Part shown: positions 6,172-13,015 of the stretch, one piece after another
Layout: each line of letters opens with the position of its first letter
Numbering within the stretch: the first letter of the stretch is position 1
Assembly: GCA_028275205.1 (NCBI GenBank)
Contig: JAPWVB010000020.1
Location: forward strand, 1 to 15,449
DNA: 15,449 nucleotides
Direction of reading: 5' to 3'
Source: Candidatus Acetothermia bacterium
Lineage (GTDB): Bacteria > Bipolaricaulota > Bipolaricaulia > RBG-16-55-9 > DRXL01
Translations under genes and position numbers: made by a program
The notes under the pieces: generated by a model
What the model was told of the DNA's origin: nothing
Database searches by the model: none
The model's input: the letters and a program-made list of their open reading frames with translations, nothing else

Positions 6172-7058
6172 AAAGATTTCAGTTTGGGATTCTCACCTCG
6201 CTGCACGATGACGATGCCGTGACGCTGCTGCGCGCTCTCGACAGCGCTCTTGCGTCTGGGCAGATCAACGCTGAAGTCCCATGCGTGCTCTGCAACGTCC
6301 CAGAGCGCCCCTCAGATACAGAGCTGGCGCGGCGCGTCGAGGCCGTGAAAGCACTTCACTCTCTCAGGAGATTGATCTTCTTTCCGTCGCGGGAGTTTGC
6401 GCCGGAGCTGCGCGAGCAATCGCGCGCGCGCTGGCGCGCCGAGCACGACCGCGCGCTCTTGCAGCTTCTGCCCCAAGGAGTGAGGCTCTATCTCTCGGTG
6501 GGGTATATGCAGATTCTCAGCGCTGAAATTCTCAATGCTTTGGACGTGCTCAATCTCCACCCGGCCATCCCGCAGATCGGCCCTATCGGGATGTGGCCCA
6601 AGGTGATGGAGGAGCAGGCCCTGCGCCCCTTGCCCTATCTGTTGGCTGTTCCCCATGAGAAGCTTGCTCAAGAGATCCCTGAGATTATGAGCATTAGCTA
6701 TCTCAAAGCTGGAGGGATGCTGCACATCGCGACGGAGCAGACGGATCGTGGGCCGGTCATCTCCTGGTATGAGTTTCCGCTCAGCTCGGAGAGACTCAAA
6801 GAGCTTTGGGTCGCTGTGACAGCGCGGGTGCGCGCGGAGGGTCTTGAGCGCGCGCGGCGCGAGCCCATCTGGAAGGAGCTTGTCCATCAGATCCGTCGGG
6901 AGCAATTTCAGTACGAGACGCCGCTGATGCTGCTGACGCTCGCGAAGCTCTCTGCGGGGCTGTGGGAGATCAGAGAGAGAACTCTTTATATTGACGGGCA
7001 GCCCTATCCTCACGGGTACTGCCTTAACCGCGAGATCGTGAGCCGTCCGCCCATCTGA
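6168..7058 (+). CDS. PurN-like formyltransferase, long form
   Basis: A 296-residue protein with the formyl-transferase fold. PurN itself transfers a formyl group from 10-formyl-tetrahydrofolate to GAR in purine synthesis. The core reads YLSVGYMQILSAEILNALDV (108-127), then LNLHP (129-133) with the catalytic Asn129 and His131, and GGMLHIATEQTDRGPVISW (182-200), where D193 occupies the place of the catalytic Asp in E-x-x-D-x-GPVI. The protein is about 90 residues longer than usual PurN. The extra length lies in the segment between the HP motif and the Asp loop (about 140-178) and in a C-terminal extension (about 210-296) that I cannot assign. It starts on an ATGA overlap with the EhaR-like HAD gene and lies near purH and purD, so a purine role is plausible. 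A different formyl acceptor is possible. Confidence 0.78.
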   Translation: MKRFQFGILTSLHDDDAVTLLRALDSALASGQINAEVPCVLCNVPERPSDTELARRVEAVKALHSLRRLIFFPSREFAPELREQSRARWRAEHDRALLQLLPQGVRLYLSVGYMQILSAEILNALDVLNLHPAIPQIGPIGMWPKVMEEQALRPLPYLLAVPHEKLAQEIPEIMSISYLKAGGMLHIATEQTDRGPVISWYEFPLSSERLKELWVAVTARVRAEGLERARREPIWKELVHQIRREQFQYETPLMLLTLAKLSAGLWEIRERTLYIDGQPYPHGYCLNREIVSRPPI

Positions 7059-7915
7059 CTTATTGCTGCACGCGCTAGCTGTGCCCCTAGCTCAGCACAC
7101 TCGCGGATATCGCGCTCCTCGAAGAGTCCATAGAGAAAGCCCGCCGCGAACGCATCCCCCGCGCCAGTTGTGTCTACGACTCTCTTCACGCGCGGCGCCT
7201 CTATGCGATGCGCTCTCTTCCCGTCGGTCACGTAGCTGCCTTCGGCCCCCAACGTCACCACGATGATCTGTGCGCCAGCTTTGAGCAACGTGCGCGCCCC
7301 AACGGAGAGATCGTCCGTGTGCGTGAGCAGCTCAAATTCTCTGCGATTGAGGAAGAGCACGTGCGTTCTCTTCAAGACGGGATAGAGCACGCGCAAGCCC
7401 CGGCGAGCTAAGAGCGCCCCCGGCGCAAAACTCACGAGAGTCTTCGAAGGGAGAGCGCGCACCAGCTCACACTGAATAGCCCATTGCTCTTGCCCCACAA
7501 ATGACGCCAGATGCACACACCATGTCCGGGCAACGTAGCTGAGATCTATGTCGGCTTTCCGCAAGAGACTGTTAGCCCCTGGCTCGATGTAGAGCGTGCG
7601 GCGGCCCTGGGCATCGATAAACCCCAGCGCGCGCCCCGTCTTTGCCTTGGGCTTGATGACGATCCCTGACGTGTCCACACCAACGCTGCGAAAGCTCTCT
7701 AAGAGAACTCTTCCCGCGTCGTCATCGCCCACGGCGCCGAGAAAGCCCACACGCAGCCCAAGCTGTGCTAACGCATACATAGTGTTCGCTGCCGAGCCCC
7801 CAGGATAAGCCCCGGCAAACGAAACTTCTCCCTCGTCGTCGTCGAGCAATCGCTCGACTCGATAGAGCTCATCGAGATTGAGCGCCCCAAATCCCACAAC
7901 ATCAAACGCGCGCAT
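7010..7915 (-). CDS. PfkB-family carbohydrate/nucleoside kinase
   Basis: A 301-residue ribokinase-fold kinase that phosphorylates a sugar or nucleoside with ATP. Family signature 1 is visible as PGGSAANT (38-45) and signature 2 as DTTGAGDAFAAGFLYG (248-263), with catalytic base D254 and the GAGD anion hole. VTLGAEGS (220-227) is the usual strand-loop before the ATP site, and LNRREFELLT (189-198) corresponds to the N-x-x-E motif region. The start is ATG 7915 rather than the codon at 7930, because a TACAAT box ends 6 bases before it. The 3' end overlaps the 3' end of the PurN-like gene by 49 bases, tail to tail, and the 5' end faces purH. The neighbourhood (udp, pur genes) suggests ribose, adenosine or another nucleoside as substrate. 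The sequence alone does not decide. Confidence 0.9.
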   Translation of the reverse strand: MRAFDVVGFGALNLDELYRVERLLDDDEGEVSFAGAYPGGSAANTMYALAQLGLRVGFLGAVGDDDAGRVLLESFRSVGVDTSGIVIKPKAKTGRALGFIDAQGRRTLYIEPGANSLLRKADIDLSYVARTWCVHLASFVGQEQWAIQCELVRALPSKTLVSFAPGALLARRGLRVLYPVLKRTHVLFLNRREFELLTHTDDLSVGARTLLKAGAQIIVVTLGAEGSYVTDGKRAHRIEAPRVKRVVDTTGAGDAFAAGFLYGLFEERDIRECAELGAQLARAAISQMGGRLTISRLRQYP

Positions 7916-7921
7916 CCCTCT

Positions 7922-7927
7922 ATTGTA
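7922..7927 (-). promoter_or_regulatory. -10 box of the PfkB kinase gene
   Basis: TACAAT on the minus strand (5 of 6 consensus) is followed by AGAGGG and then the ATG at 7915, placing the transcription start at or next to the start codon. No convincing -35 box lies at 16-18 bases. AGAGGG abuts the ATG and is too close to serve as a ribosome site. Confidence 0.4.
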
Positions 7928-7933
7928 CACACT

Positions 7934-7963
7934 TTGACAAGTCGCGCCGACGTGCAGTAAGCT
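7934..7963 (+). promoter_or_regulatory. Probable promoter of the purH-HAD-purD operon
   Basis: A perfect TTGACA (7934-7939), an 18-base spacer and a weak TAAGCT (7958-7963) precede purH. Transcription would begin about 7969-7972, leaving at most about 9 bases before ATG 7978. There is no room for a purine riboswitch or a standard leader, and no recognisable PurR-type operator. Confidence 0.5.
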
Positions 7964-7977
7964 AAACCGTGATCCCT

Positions 7978-9498
7978 ATGAGACCGAAAGCGTTGCTCTC
8001 TGTCAGCGATAAGACGAATATAGCTGAGTTGGCGCGCGGGCTTGTGGAATTGGGCTGGGAGATCGTCTCGACTGGGGGCACGGCCAAGTTTTTGAGCGAG
8101 CGGAAGATCCCCGTCACGCCCATCGAGTCTGTGACGGGGTTTCCTGAGATTTTGAGCGGGCGCGTCAAGACCCTTCACCCCAAAATATTCGGCGGGATTC
8201 TCGCCCTCAGAGATGACCCCAAGCACCAGAGCGAGCTTGCCGCCCAAGCCATCCCAAAGATAGACTTAGTGTGCGTCAACTTCTATCCGTTCGTGGAGGC
8301 TGCGAGGAAGCCCAATCTCACAGAAGCCCAGCTCATCGAGGAGATAGACATTGGCGGGCCGTCGCTGGTGCGCGCGGCCGCGAAGAATTTTCAGCACGTC
8401 ATCGTGCTCACCGATCCGTCAGATTATGAGACGGTTTTGGATGAGCTACGGCAGGGCGGCGTCTCAGAGGTGACGCGACGGCGTTTAGCATTGAAAGCGT
8501 TTGCTAAAGTTGCTGAGCTCGACATCGCGATCTATCAGACGTTGCAAGAGCGATGGGCTCTTGAGGGTGAGAGGCTTTTCTTAGCGTACACGAAAGCCCA
8601 AGAGCTGCGCTACGGGGAGAATCCCCATCAGAGAGCGGCGCTCTATCGGAACGCGCTTGCGCCAGGGCTCTCTTCGCAGATTGAAGTGCTGTGGGGCAAG
8701 GAGCTCTCTTATAACAATTGGTTGGACACGGAGTCGGCGCTGGCGCTTCTGGGCGAGTTGGCTCCCCCAGCGTGCGTGATCATCAAGCACAACAATCCGT
8801 GTGGAGTCGCGCGCGGCAAGACTCTTTTGGAAGCCTACGAGAGCGCCCTCGAATGTGACCCCGTCTCGGCGTTCGGCGGGATCGTCGCGCTTAATCAATC
8901 TGTAGACAGAAAGCTCGCCGAGAAGCTCAACGAAATTTTCTTAGAAATCGTCGTGGCGCCCGATTTTGCGCCCGATGCGCTGCCCATCTTGCAACAGAAG
9001 AAAGATCGTCGGCTCTTGCGCTATAGAGAGCTGCGCTTTCCCAAGGAGACGCTACGCTTTCTCGGTGGGGACCTGCTCGTCCAAGATGCGGACGCTATCG
9101 TCATTCAAGAGAATAGTTGGAAGGTGCTCGATGATGCCGCGCTCTCGGAGGCAGAGCGGCGCGATCTGATCTTCGCTTTTACGGTCTGCAAGCACGTCAA
9201 GTCCAACGCCATTGTCGTGGCTAAGGATGAAGCGACGCTGGGGATCGGGGCGGGGCAGACCAACCGAGTCGGCTCGGCGCGGATCGCTCTTGCGCAAGCT
9301 GGGGAGAGAGCTCGCGGCGCGGTGCTCGCTTCCGATGGGTTCTTCCCGTTCCCAGACACGGTAGAGCTCGCCGCGCAGTACGGGATCGCGGCGATCATTC
9401 AGCCGGGCGGCTCGGTGCGCGACCCCGAAGTCTTCGAAGCCGCTCGCAAGCACAAGATCACGATGGTGCTGACGGGGGTGCGGCATTTCCGACATTGA
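7978..9498 (+). CDS. purH: Bifunctional AICAR formyltransferase / IMP cyclohydrolase
   Basis: Catalyses the last two steps of de novo IMP synthesis, AICAR to FAICAR and then to IMP. Numbered from the in-frame GTG at 7969, the N-terminal MGS-like cyclohydrolase domain shows LLSVSDKTN (9-17), STGGTAKFL (34-42), GFPEILSGRVKTLHP (57-71) and NFYPF (104-108). The transformylase domain shows LRYGENPHQ (213-221), IIKHNNPCG (271-279), with the Lys-His pair used for catalysis, and CDPVSAFGG (296-304). The ending RHFRH is typical of full-length PurH, so the gene is complete at about 506-509 residues. ATG 7978 (MRPKALLSVSDK) fits homologue N-termini better than GTG 7969; no ribosome site distinguishes them, and the promoter suggests a very short leader. 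The stop overlaps the start of the next gene. Confidence 0.97.
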   Translation: MRPKALLSVSDKTNIAELARGLVELGWEIVSTGGTAKFLSERKIPVTPIESVTGFPEILSGRVKTLHPKIFGGILALRDDPKHQSELAAQAIPKIDLVCVNFYPFVEAARKPNLTEAQLIEEIDIGGPSLVRAAAKNFQHVIVLTDPSDYETVLDELRQGGVSEVTRRRLALKAFAKVAELDIAIYQTLQERWALEGERLFLAYTKAQELRYGENPHQRAALYRNALAPGLSSQIEVLWGKELSYNNWLDTESALALLGELAPPACVIIKHNNPCGVARGKTLLEAYESALECDPVSAFGGIVALNQSVDRKLAEKLNEIFLEIVVAPDFAPDALPILQQKKDRRLLRYRELRFPKETLRFLGGDLLVQDADAIVIQENSWKVLDDAALSEAERRDLIFAFTVCKHVKSNAIVVAKDEATLGIGAGQTNRVGSARIALAQAGERARGAVLASDGFFPFPDTVELAAQYGIAAIIQPGGSVRDPEVFEAARKHKITMVLTGVRHFRH

Positions 9499-10211
9499 GA
9501 CTGAGAGCGATCTTCTTCGATCTTGACGAGACGCTGTTAGACACGTCGGGCTGTCGGCCTCCGGCGGTCGAAGCGAGTTTTCGCGTCGCGGCCCGGGCTT
9601 ACCCTTGGCTTGAGTTCGAAGCATGGCGCAGGGCTTCTGAAGAGGTCAAGGCCGAGATGCACGATCTCTGGCTCAATTCACCCAACTCCGGGGCGGAGCT
9701 GTTGCGCGAGGGGTCGTATCGCATCTTAAAAAAGCTGGGCATAGACGATAGAGAGCTCGCAGCTCAAGCGAGCCAGGCGTACTATCAGACGTGGGTGAGC
9801 CATCTGAAGCTCTTTTCGGAGGTGCCGGAGGTGCTGGCGGCGTTGCGCGGGCAGTATCGTTTAGGGATAATCAGCAACGGGCCGAGCGACCTGCAGAGAT
9901 ATAAATTAAAGCTTTTTGATCTAGAACGCGAGTTCGACCCGATCGTGATCTCTGGAGAGATCGGAGTAGCCAAGCCGGACCAAAAGATTTTTCGCTATGC
10001 GCTAGAGCGTGCGGGCGTGTCTCCCGAAGAAGCGCTCTATGTTGGGGACTCGCCGGTCTACGACATCGTTGGGGCCAAGGGCGCAGGAATGATGATGGCG
10101 TGGGTGAATCGTGCCAAGACGCCGCTAGAGAATCTTGATCCGGGGCCAGATTACACGATGAATGATCTGCGAGAGCTCTTAGAGATCGAATCACGGAAGG
10201 CGCAGAAATAG
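9495..10211 (+). CDS. HAD-superfamily hydrolase, subfamily IA
   Basis: A 238-residue phosphatase-type protein. Motif I is FFDLDETLLD (7-16, nucleophile D9 and acid D11), motif II is IISNG (125-129), motif III is K160 in GVAKPDQKIF, and motif IV is YVGDSPVYD (182-190, D185 and D190). The helical cap lies between motifs I and II (about 20-105), as in YjjG, phosphoglycolate phosphatase and related nucleotidases. The start is a TTG at 9495 that overlaps the purH TGA by 4 bases (TTGA); it places motif I at the usual distance from the N-terminus, and no later start would. The gene sits between purH and purD in one apparent operon, which suggests a nucleotide or phosphoribosyl substrate or a damage-repair role. 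The substrate cannot be read from the sequence. Confidence 0.88.
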   Translation: MRLRAIFFDLDETLLDTSGCRPPAVEASFRVAARAYPWLEFEAWRRASEEVKAEMHDLWLNSPNSGAELLREGSYRILKKLGIDDRELAAQASQAYYQTWVSHLKLFSEVPEVLAALRGQYRLGIISNGPSDLQRYKLKLFDLEREFDPIVISGEIGVAKPDQKIFRYALERAGVSPEEALYVGDSPVYDIVGAKGAGMMMAWVNRAKTPLENLDPGPDYTMNDLRELLEIESRKAQK

Positions 10212-10228
10212 CGACGGAAAGCACTGAT

Positions 10229-11482
10229 ATGAAGATTCTCTTGATCGGTTCCGGCGGACGCGAGCACGCTTTAGCATGGGGGCTCGCACGGTCTCAAAAG
10301 CTCTCTAAGCTCTACGTTGCCCCCGGCAACGCCGGCACGAACCAGCTCGGCGAAAATATCCCCATCGGCACAGAGAATCTTTCTGATCTCGTTCAGTTTG
10401 CTCGCAGAGAACAGATCGATCTGACCGTCGTCGGCCCCGAAGCCCCCATCGTCGCTGGCATCCGCGATCTGTTCGAGAGAGAGCATCTGAGAATCGTCGC
10501 GCCCACTCAGAAAGCGTCGTTTCTAGAGGGCAGCAAAGTCCAAGCGAAAGCTTTCATGAGCAGACACGGCATCCCCACAGCTCGCCATGCGAGCTTCGAG
10601 AGCTTCGAAGACGCCAAAAGATTCGCGCGCACGATGCCGCCCCCAATCGTTATCAAAGCTGATGGGCTTGCTGCCGGGAAGGGCGTGGCCATCGCTCAGA
10701 CGCACGCCGAAGCCGAACAGATTCTCTCTGAGTTTATGATCGCCCAAAAATTCGGCGCGGCGTCGCAGCGCGTCGTCATCGAGGAGTTTTTGGTCGGGAA
10801 GGAATTCTCGCTCTTCGTCGCTTCGGATGGGGTCTCGTGGAAGTTCTTGGGCACGGCCCAAGATTATAAAAAACTGCTCGACGGGGATCGTGGCCCAAAC
10901 ACTGGGGGTATGGGCTCGATCTCCCCGGTGCCCTGGCTCACTGAAAGAATGCTCGATGAGACGATCCAAAAGATCGTCGAGCCCACGTTTGCGGCTCTCG
11001 CCAAGGAGAATCTCAGCTACGAGGGTATTCTCTACTTTGGGCTGATCTGGACGGAGCGCGGACCGTTTGTTTTAGAATATAACGTGCGCTTCGGCGATCC
11101 GGAGACCCAAGTCTTAGTCCCCAGGTTCGACTTCGATCTTGTGGAACTCTATCGTGCTCTTGCGGAGCGGAGACTGAAGGACTTTGAGACGAAGCTTGCG
11201 CCCAGGAGCGCGGTTTGTGTCGTCTTGGCTTCGGGAGGGTACCCGGAGCACTACGAGAAGGGATTTTTCATTGAGGGGCTCGAGAAGCTTACAGACCCCA
11301 ACGTGCTCGTCTTCCACGCGGGCACGGCTCTGAAAGACAATAAAGTCATAACCGCTGGGGGGCGGGTGCTCAACGTGGTAGGACTGGGGGCTTCTATTGC
11401 CGAAGCTCGCCAGCGCGCCTACACAGCTATCGGCCAGCTCAGCTTCCCCAAGATGCACTATCGCCGGGACATTGCAGCCTGA
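10229..11482 (+). CDS. purD: Phosphoribosylamine-glycine ligase (GAR synthetase)
   Basis: An ATP-grasp ligase joining 5-phosphoribosylamine and glycine to give GAR, the second step of purine synthesis. The 417-residue protein has the family's usual length. Visible motifs are ILLIGSGGREHALAW (3-17), YVAPGNAGT (29-37), VVGPEAPIVAG (67-77), KADGLAAGKGVAIA (143-156, the ATP-grasp loop), DGDRGPNTGGMGS (218-230), LEYNVRFGDPETQ (282-294, Mg-binding Glu and Asn), and TAGGRVLNVVG (375-385) in the C-terminal domain. The start ATG 10229 has a GGAAAG ribosome-like site 7 bases upstream and lies 17 bases after the HAD stop. It is the last gene of the purH run; its 3' end contains the rtcB promoter. Confidence 0.97.
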   Translation: MKILLIGSGGREHALAWGLARSQKLSKLYVAPGNAGTNQLGENIPIGTENLSDLVQFARREQIDLTVVGPEAPIVAGIRDLFEREHLRIVAPTQKASFLEGSKVQAKAFMSRHGIPTARHASFESFEDAKRFARTMPPPIVIKADGLAAGKGVAIAQTHAEAEQILSEFMIAQKFGAASQRVVIEEFLVGKEFSLFVASDGVSWKFLGTAQDYKKLLDGDRGPNTGGMGSISPVPWLTERMLDETIQKIVEPTFAALAKENLSYEGILYFGLIWTERGPFVLEYNVRFGDPETQVLVPRFDFDLVELYRALAERRLKDFETKLAPRSAVCVVLASGGYPEHYEKGFFIEGLEKLTDPNVLVFHAGTALKDNKVITAGGRVLNVVGLGASIAEARQRAYTAIGQLSFPKMHYRRDIAA

Positions 11483-11501
11483 CGGGCTCTCTCGATATAA
11501 T
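11472..11501 (+). promoter_or_regulatory. Probable rtcB promoter inside the end of purD
   Basis: TTGCAG (11472-11477), an 18-base spacer and a perfect TATAAT (11496-11501) lie across the purD stop. The ATG of rtcB begins 9 bases after the -10 box, so the transcript would have almost no leader, and no ribosome site is visible. Confidence 0.6.
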
Positions 11502-11510
11502 CAAATTGCT

Positions 11511-12956
11511 ATGGCCGAGATCGAACTGCGCAAGATCACAGACTATATCTGGGAGATCCCGCCGACGGGCGGGATGCGCGTCCCAGCAAGGATCTTCGCC
11601 AGCGAGAAGCTTTTAGAGAAGATCAAGGAGGACGAGACGCTCATCCAAGCGTGCAACATGGCCCATCTGCCGGGGGTGCACAGCCCCGTCTGCGTGCTCC
11701 CCGACGCCCATCAGGGCTATGGGTTCCCCGTGGGAGGCGTCGCCGCCCTCGACGCCGAGAAGGGCGTCATCTCCCCAGGAGCTATCGGGTTTGACATTAA
11801 CTGCGGGGTGCGCGTTTGCAAGACCAATCTCACGTACGACGATCTGAAGGGCAAAGAGCAACTCTTGGTAGATACGCTCTTCAGCGAGATCCCCACGGGG
11901 ATCGGCGAGGGCTCCATTGTGGGCAAGCTCTCGAAAAGCGAGATAGACAAAGTCGCGGTGCAAGGGGTGCAATGGGCGCTGCGCCACGGCTATGCCGTCG
12001 AAGAAGATTTAGAGCATTGTGAAGATAGCGGCGTCCGCCCCGGCGCCGATCCCGATGCCGTCTCCAACGAAGCCAAAGAGCGCGCTCAAAATCAGTTGGG
12101 GTCCTTAGGTTCTGGCAATCACTTCTTGGAGGTCCAGCGCGTCGTGGAGATCTTCGACGAGGATATAGCGAGAGAATTTGGGCTCTTCAAAGATCAGATT
12201 GTCGTGATGATCCACTGCGGCAGCCGCGGCTATGGGCATCAGATCTGCACAGATTATCTGAGGCTGATCGAGAAAGAATTTCGCGATCTCTTGCAGTCGC
12301 TGCCCGATAGACAACTTGCGTGTGCTCCCGTGCACAGCAAGCTCGCCCAAGACTACTACGCCGCGATGAACTGCGCGATCAATTTTGCTTGGTGCAATCG
12401 CCAGATTATTATGCATAAGGCGCGGGAGTGCTTTGAACGATTCTTTCGCGCGAGCTGGCGCGAGCTAGGAATGCACTTGCTTTATGACGTTGCGCACAAT
12501 ATCGGCAAGCGCGAGACCCATCGCATCAACGGCAAAGAGATCGAAGTCTATGTCCATCGCAAGGGAGCGACGCGAGCCTTCCCGGCGGGGCGGCCTGAGG
12601 TGCCCGAAGCGTTTCGTCGTGTGGGGCAGCCCATCATCATTCCAGGTTCGATGGGCACGGGTGGCTATATCTTGGTCGGCACTGAGGTCGCCATGCGCGA
12701 GACGTTCGGGAGCACGGCCCACGGCGCGGGGCGGGTGATGAGCCGCACCAAGGCGACCAAGCAGTATCGCGCAGATAATCTCGTGGCGGAGCTGCGCGAG
12801 CGCGGGATCTACGTGCGGGGGCAGAGCCGCGCGACCATTGCCGAAGAAGCTCCGGGCGCGTACAAAGACTTGGACGAGGTCGTCAGGGTCTCGCACGAAG
12901 TTGGGATCGGCCGCAAGGTCGCCAAGCTCGCGCCTGTGTGCAATATTAAGGGCTAA
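11511..12956 (+). CDS. rtcB: RNA-splicing ligase RtcB
   Basis: A GTP- and Mn-dependent ligase that joins RNA 2',3'-cyclic phosphate (or 3'-phosphate) ends to 5'-OH ends. It repairs RNA in bacteria and splices tRNA in archaea. The 481-residue protein contains PDAHQGYGFPVGGVAA (64-79), GFDINCGVR (93-101, metal ligands D95 and C98), GSGNHFLEVQ (200-209, N203/H204), IHCGSRG (234-240, H235), DVAHN (326-330, H329) and AHGAGR (403-408), in which H404 is the residue guanylylated in the known mechanism. These positions nearly coincide with those of the Pyrococcus enzyme, so the close-to-archaeal form of the family is present with no key residue missing. Start ATG 11511 follows a strong -10 box. No archease gene, the usual activator, lies in the window. 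Confidence 0.97.
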   Translation: MAEIELRKITDYIWEIPPTGGMRVPARIFASEKLLEKIKEDETLIQACNMAHLPGVHSPVCVLPDAHQGYGFPVGGVAALDAEKGVISPGAIGFDINCGVRVCKTNLTYDDLKGKEQLLVDTLFSEIPTGIGEGSIVGKLSKSEIDKVAVQGVQWALRHGYAVEEDLEHCEDSGVRPGADPDAVSNEAKERAQNQLGSLGSGNHFLEVQRVVEIFDEDIAREFGLFKDQIVVMIHCGSRGYGHQICTDYLRLIEKEFRDLLQSLPDRQLACAPVHSKLAQDYYAAMNCAINFAWCNRQIIMHKARECFERFFRASWRELGMHLLYDVAHNIGKRETHRINGKEIEVYVHRKGATRAFPAGRPEVPEAFRRVGQPIIIPGSMGTGGYILVGTEVAMRETFGSTAHGAGRVMSRTKATKQYRADNLVAELRERGIYVRGQSRATIAEEAPGAYKDLDEVVRVSHEVGIGRKVAKLAPVCNIKG

Positions 12957-12990
12957 AAACACAAGGGCACTGGGAAGCCCCCAGTGCCCT
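12955..12990 (-). terminator. Rho-independent terminator of the ABC binding-protein gene
   Basis: AGGGCACTGGG (12964-12974) pairs perfectly with CCCAGTGCCCT (12980-12990) around a 5-base loop. Read on the minus strand, the hairpin lies 26 bases after the stop of the binding-protein gene and is followed by TTGTGTTTTT, a normal T tract that runs into the rtcB stop codon. On the plus strand the hairpin follows the rtcB stop by 7 bases but lacks a T tract, so termination of rtcB here would be weaker. Confidence 0.8.
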
Positions 12991-13015
12991 CAACAGCTTG
13001 CTCGAGAGATTTCTT

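Noticed and set aside
7931..7941. TTTGTCAA/TTGACAA symmetry as a repressor operator.
   Set aside because: The symmetry is only a few bases and is explained by the -35 box; no second half-site was found.
7916..7977. Purine riboswitch or PurR operator before purH.
   Set aside because: The distance from promoter to start leaves no room for an aptamer, and no purine-box sequence was recognised.
12960..12995. Terminator hairpin as a strong terminator for rtcB.
   Set aside because: The plus strand after the hairpin reads CAACAGCTTG without a T tract, so only the minus-strand direction is well supported.
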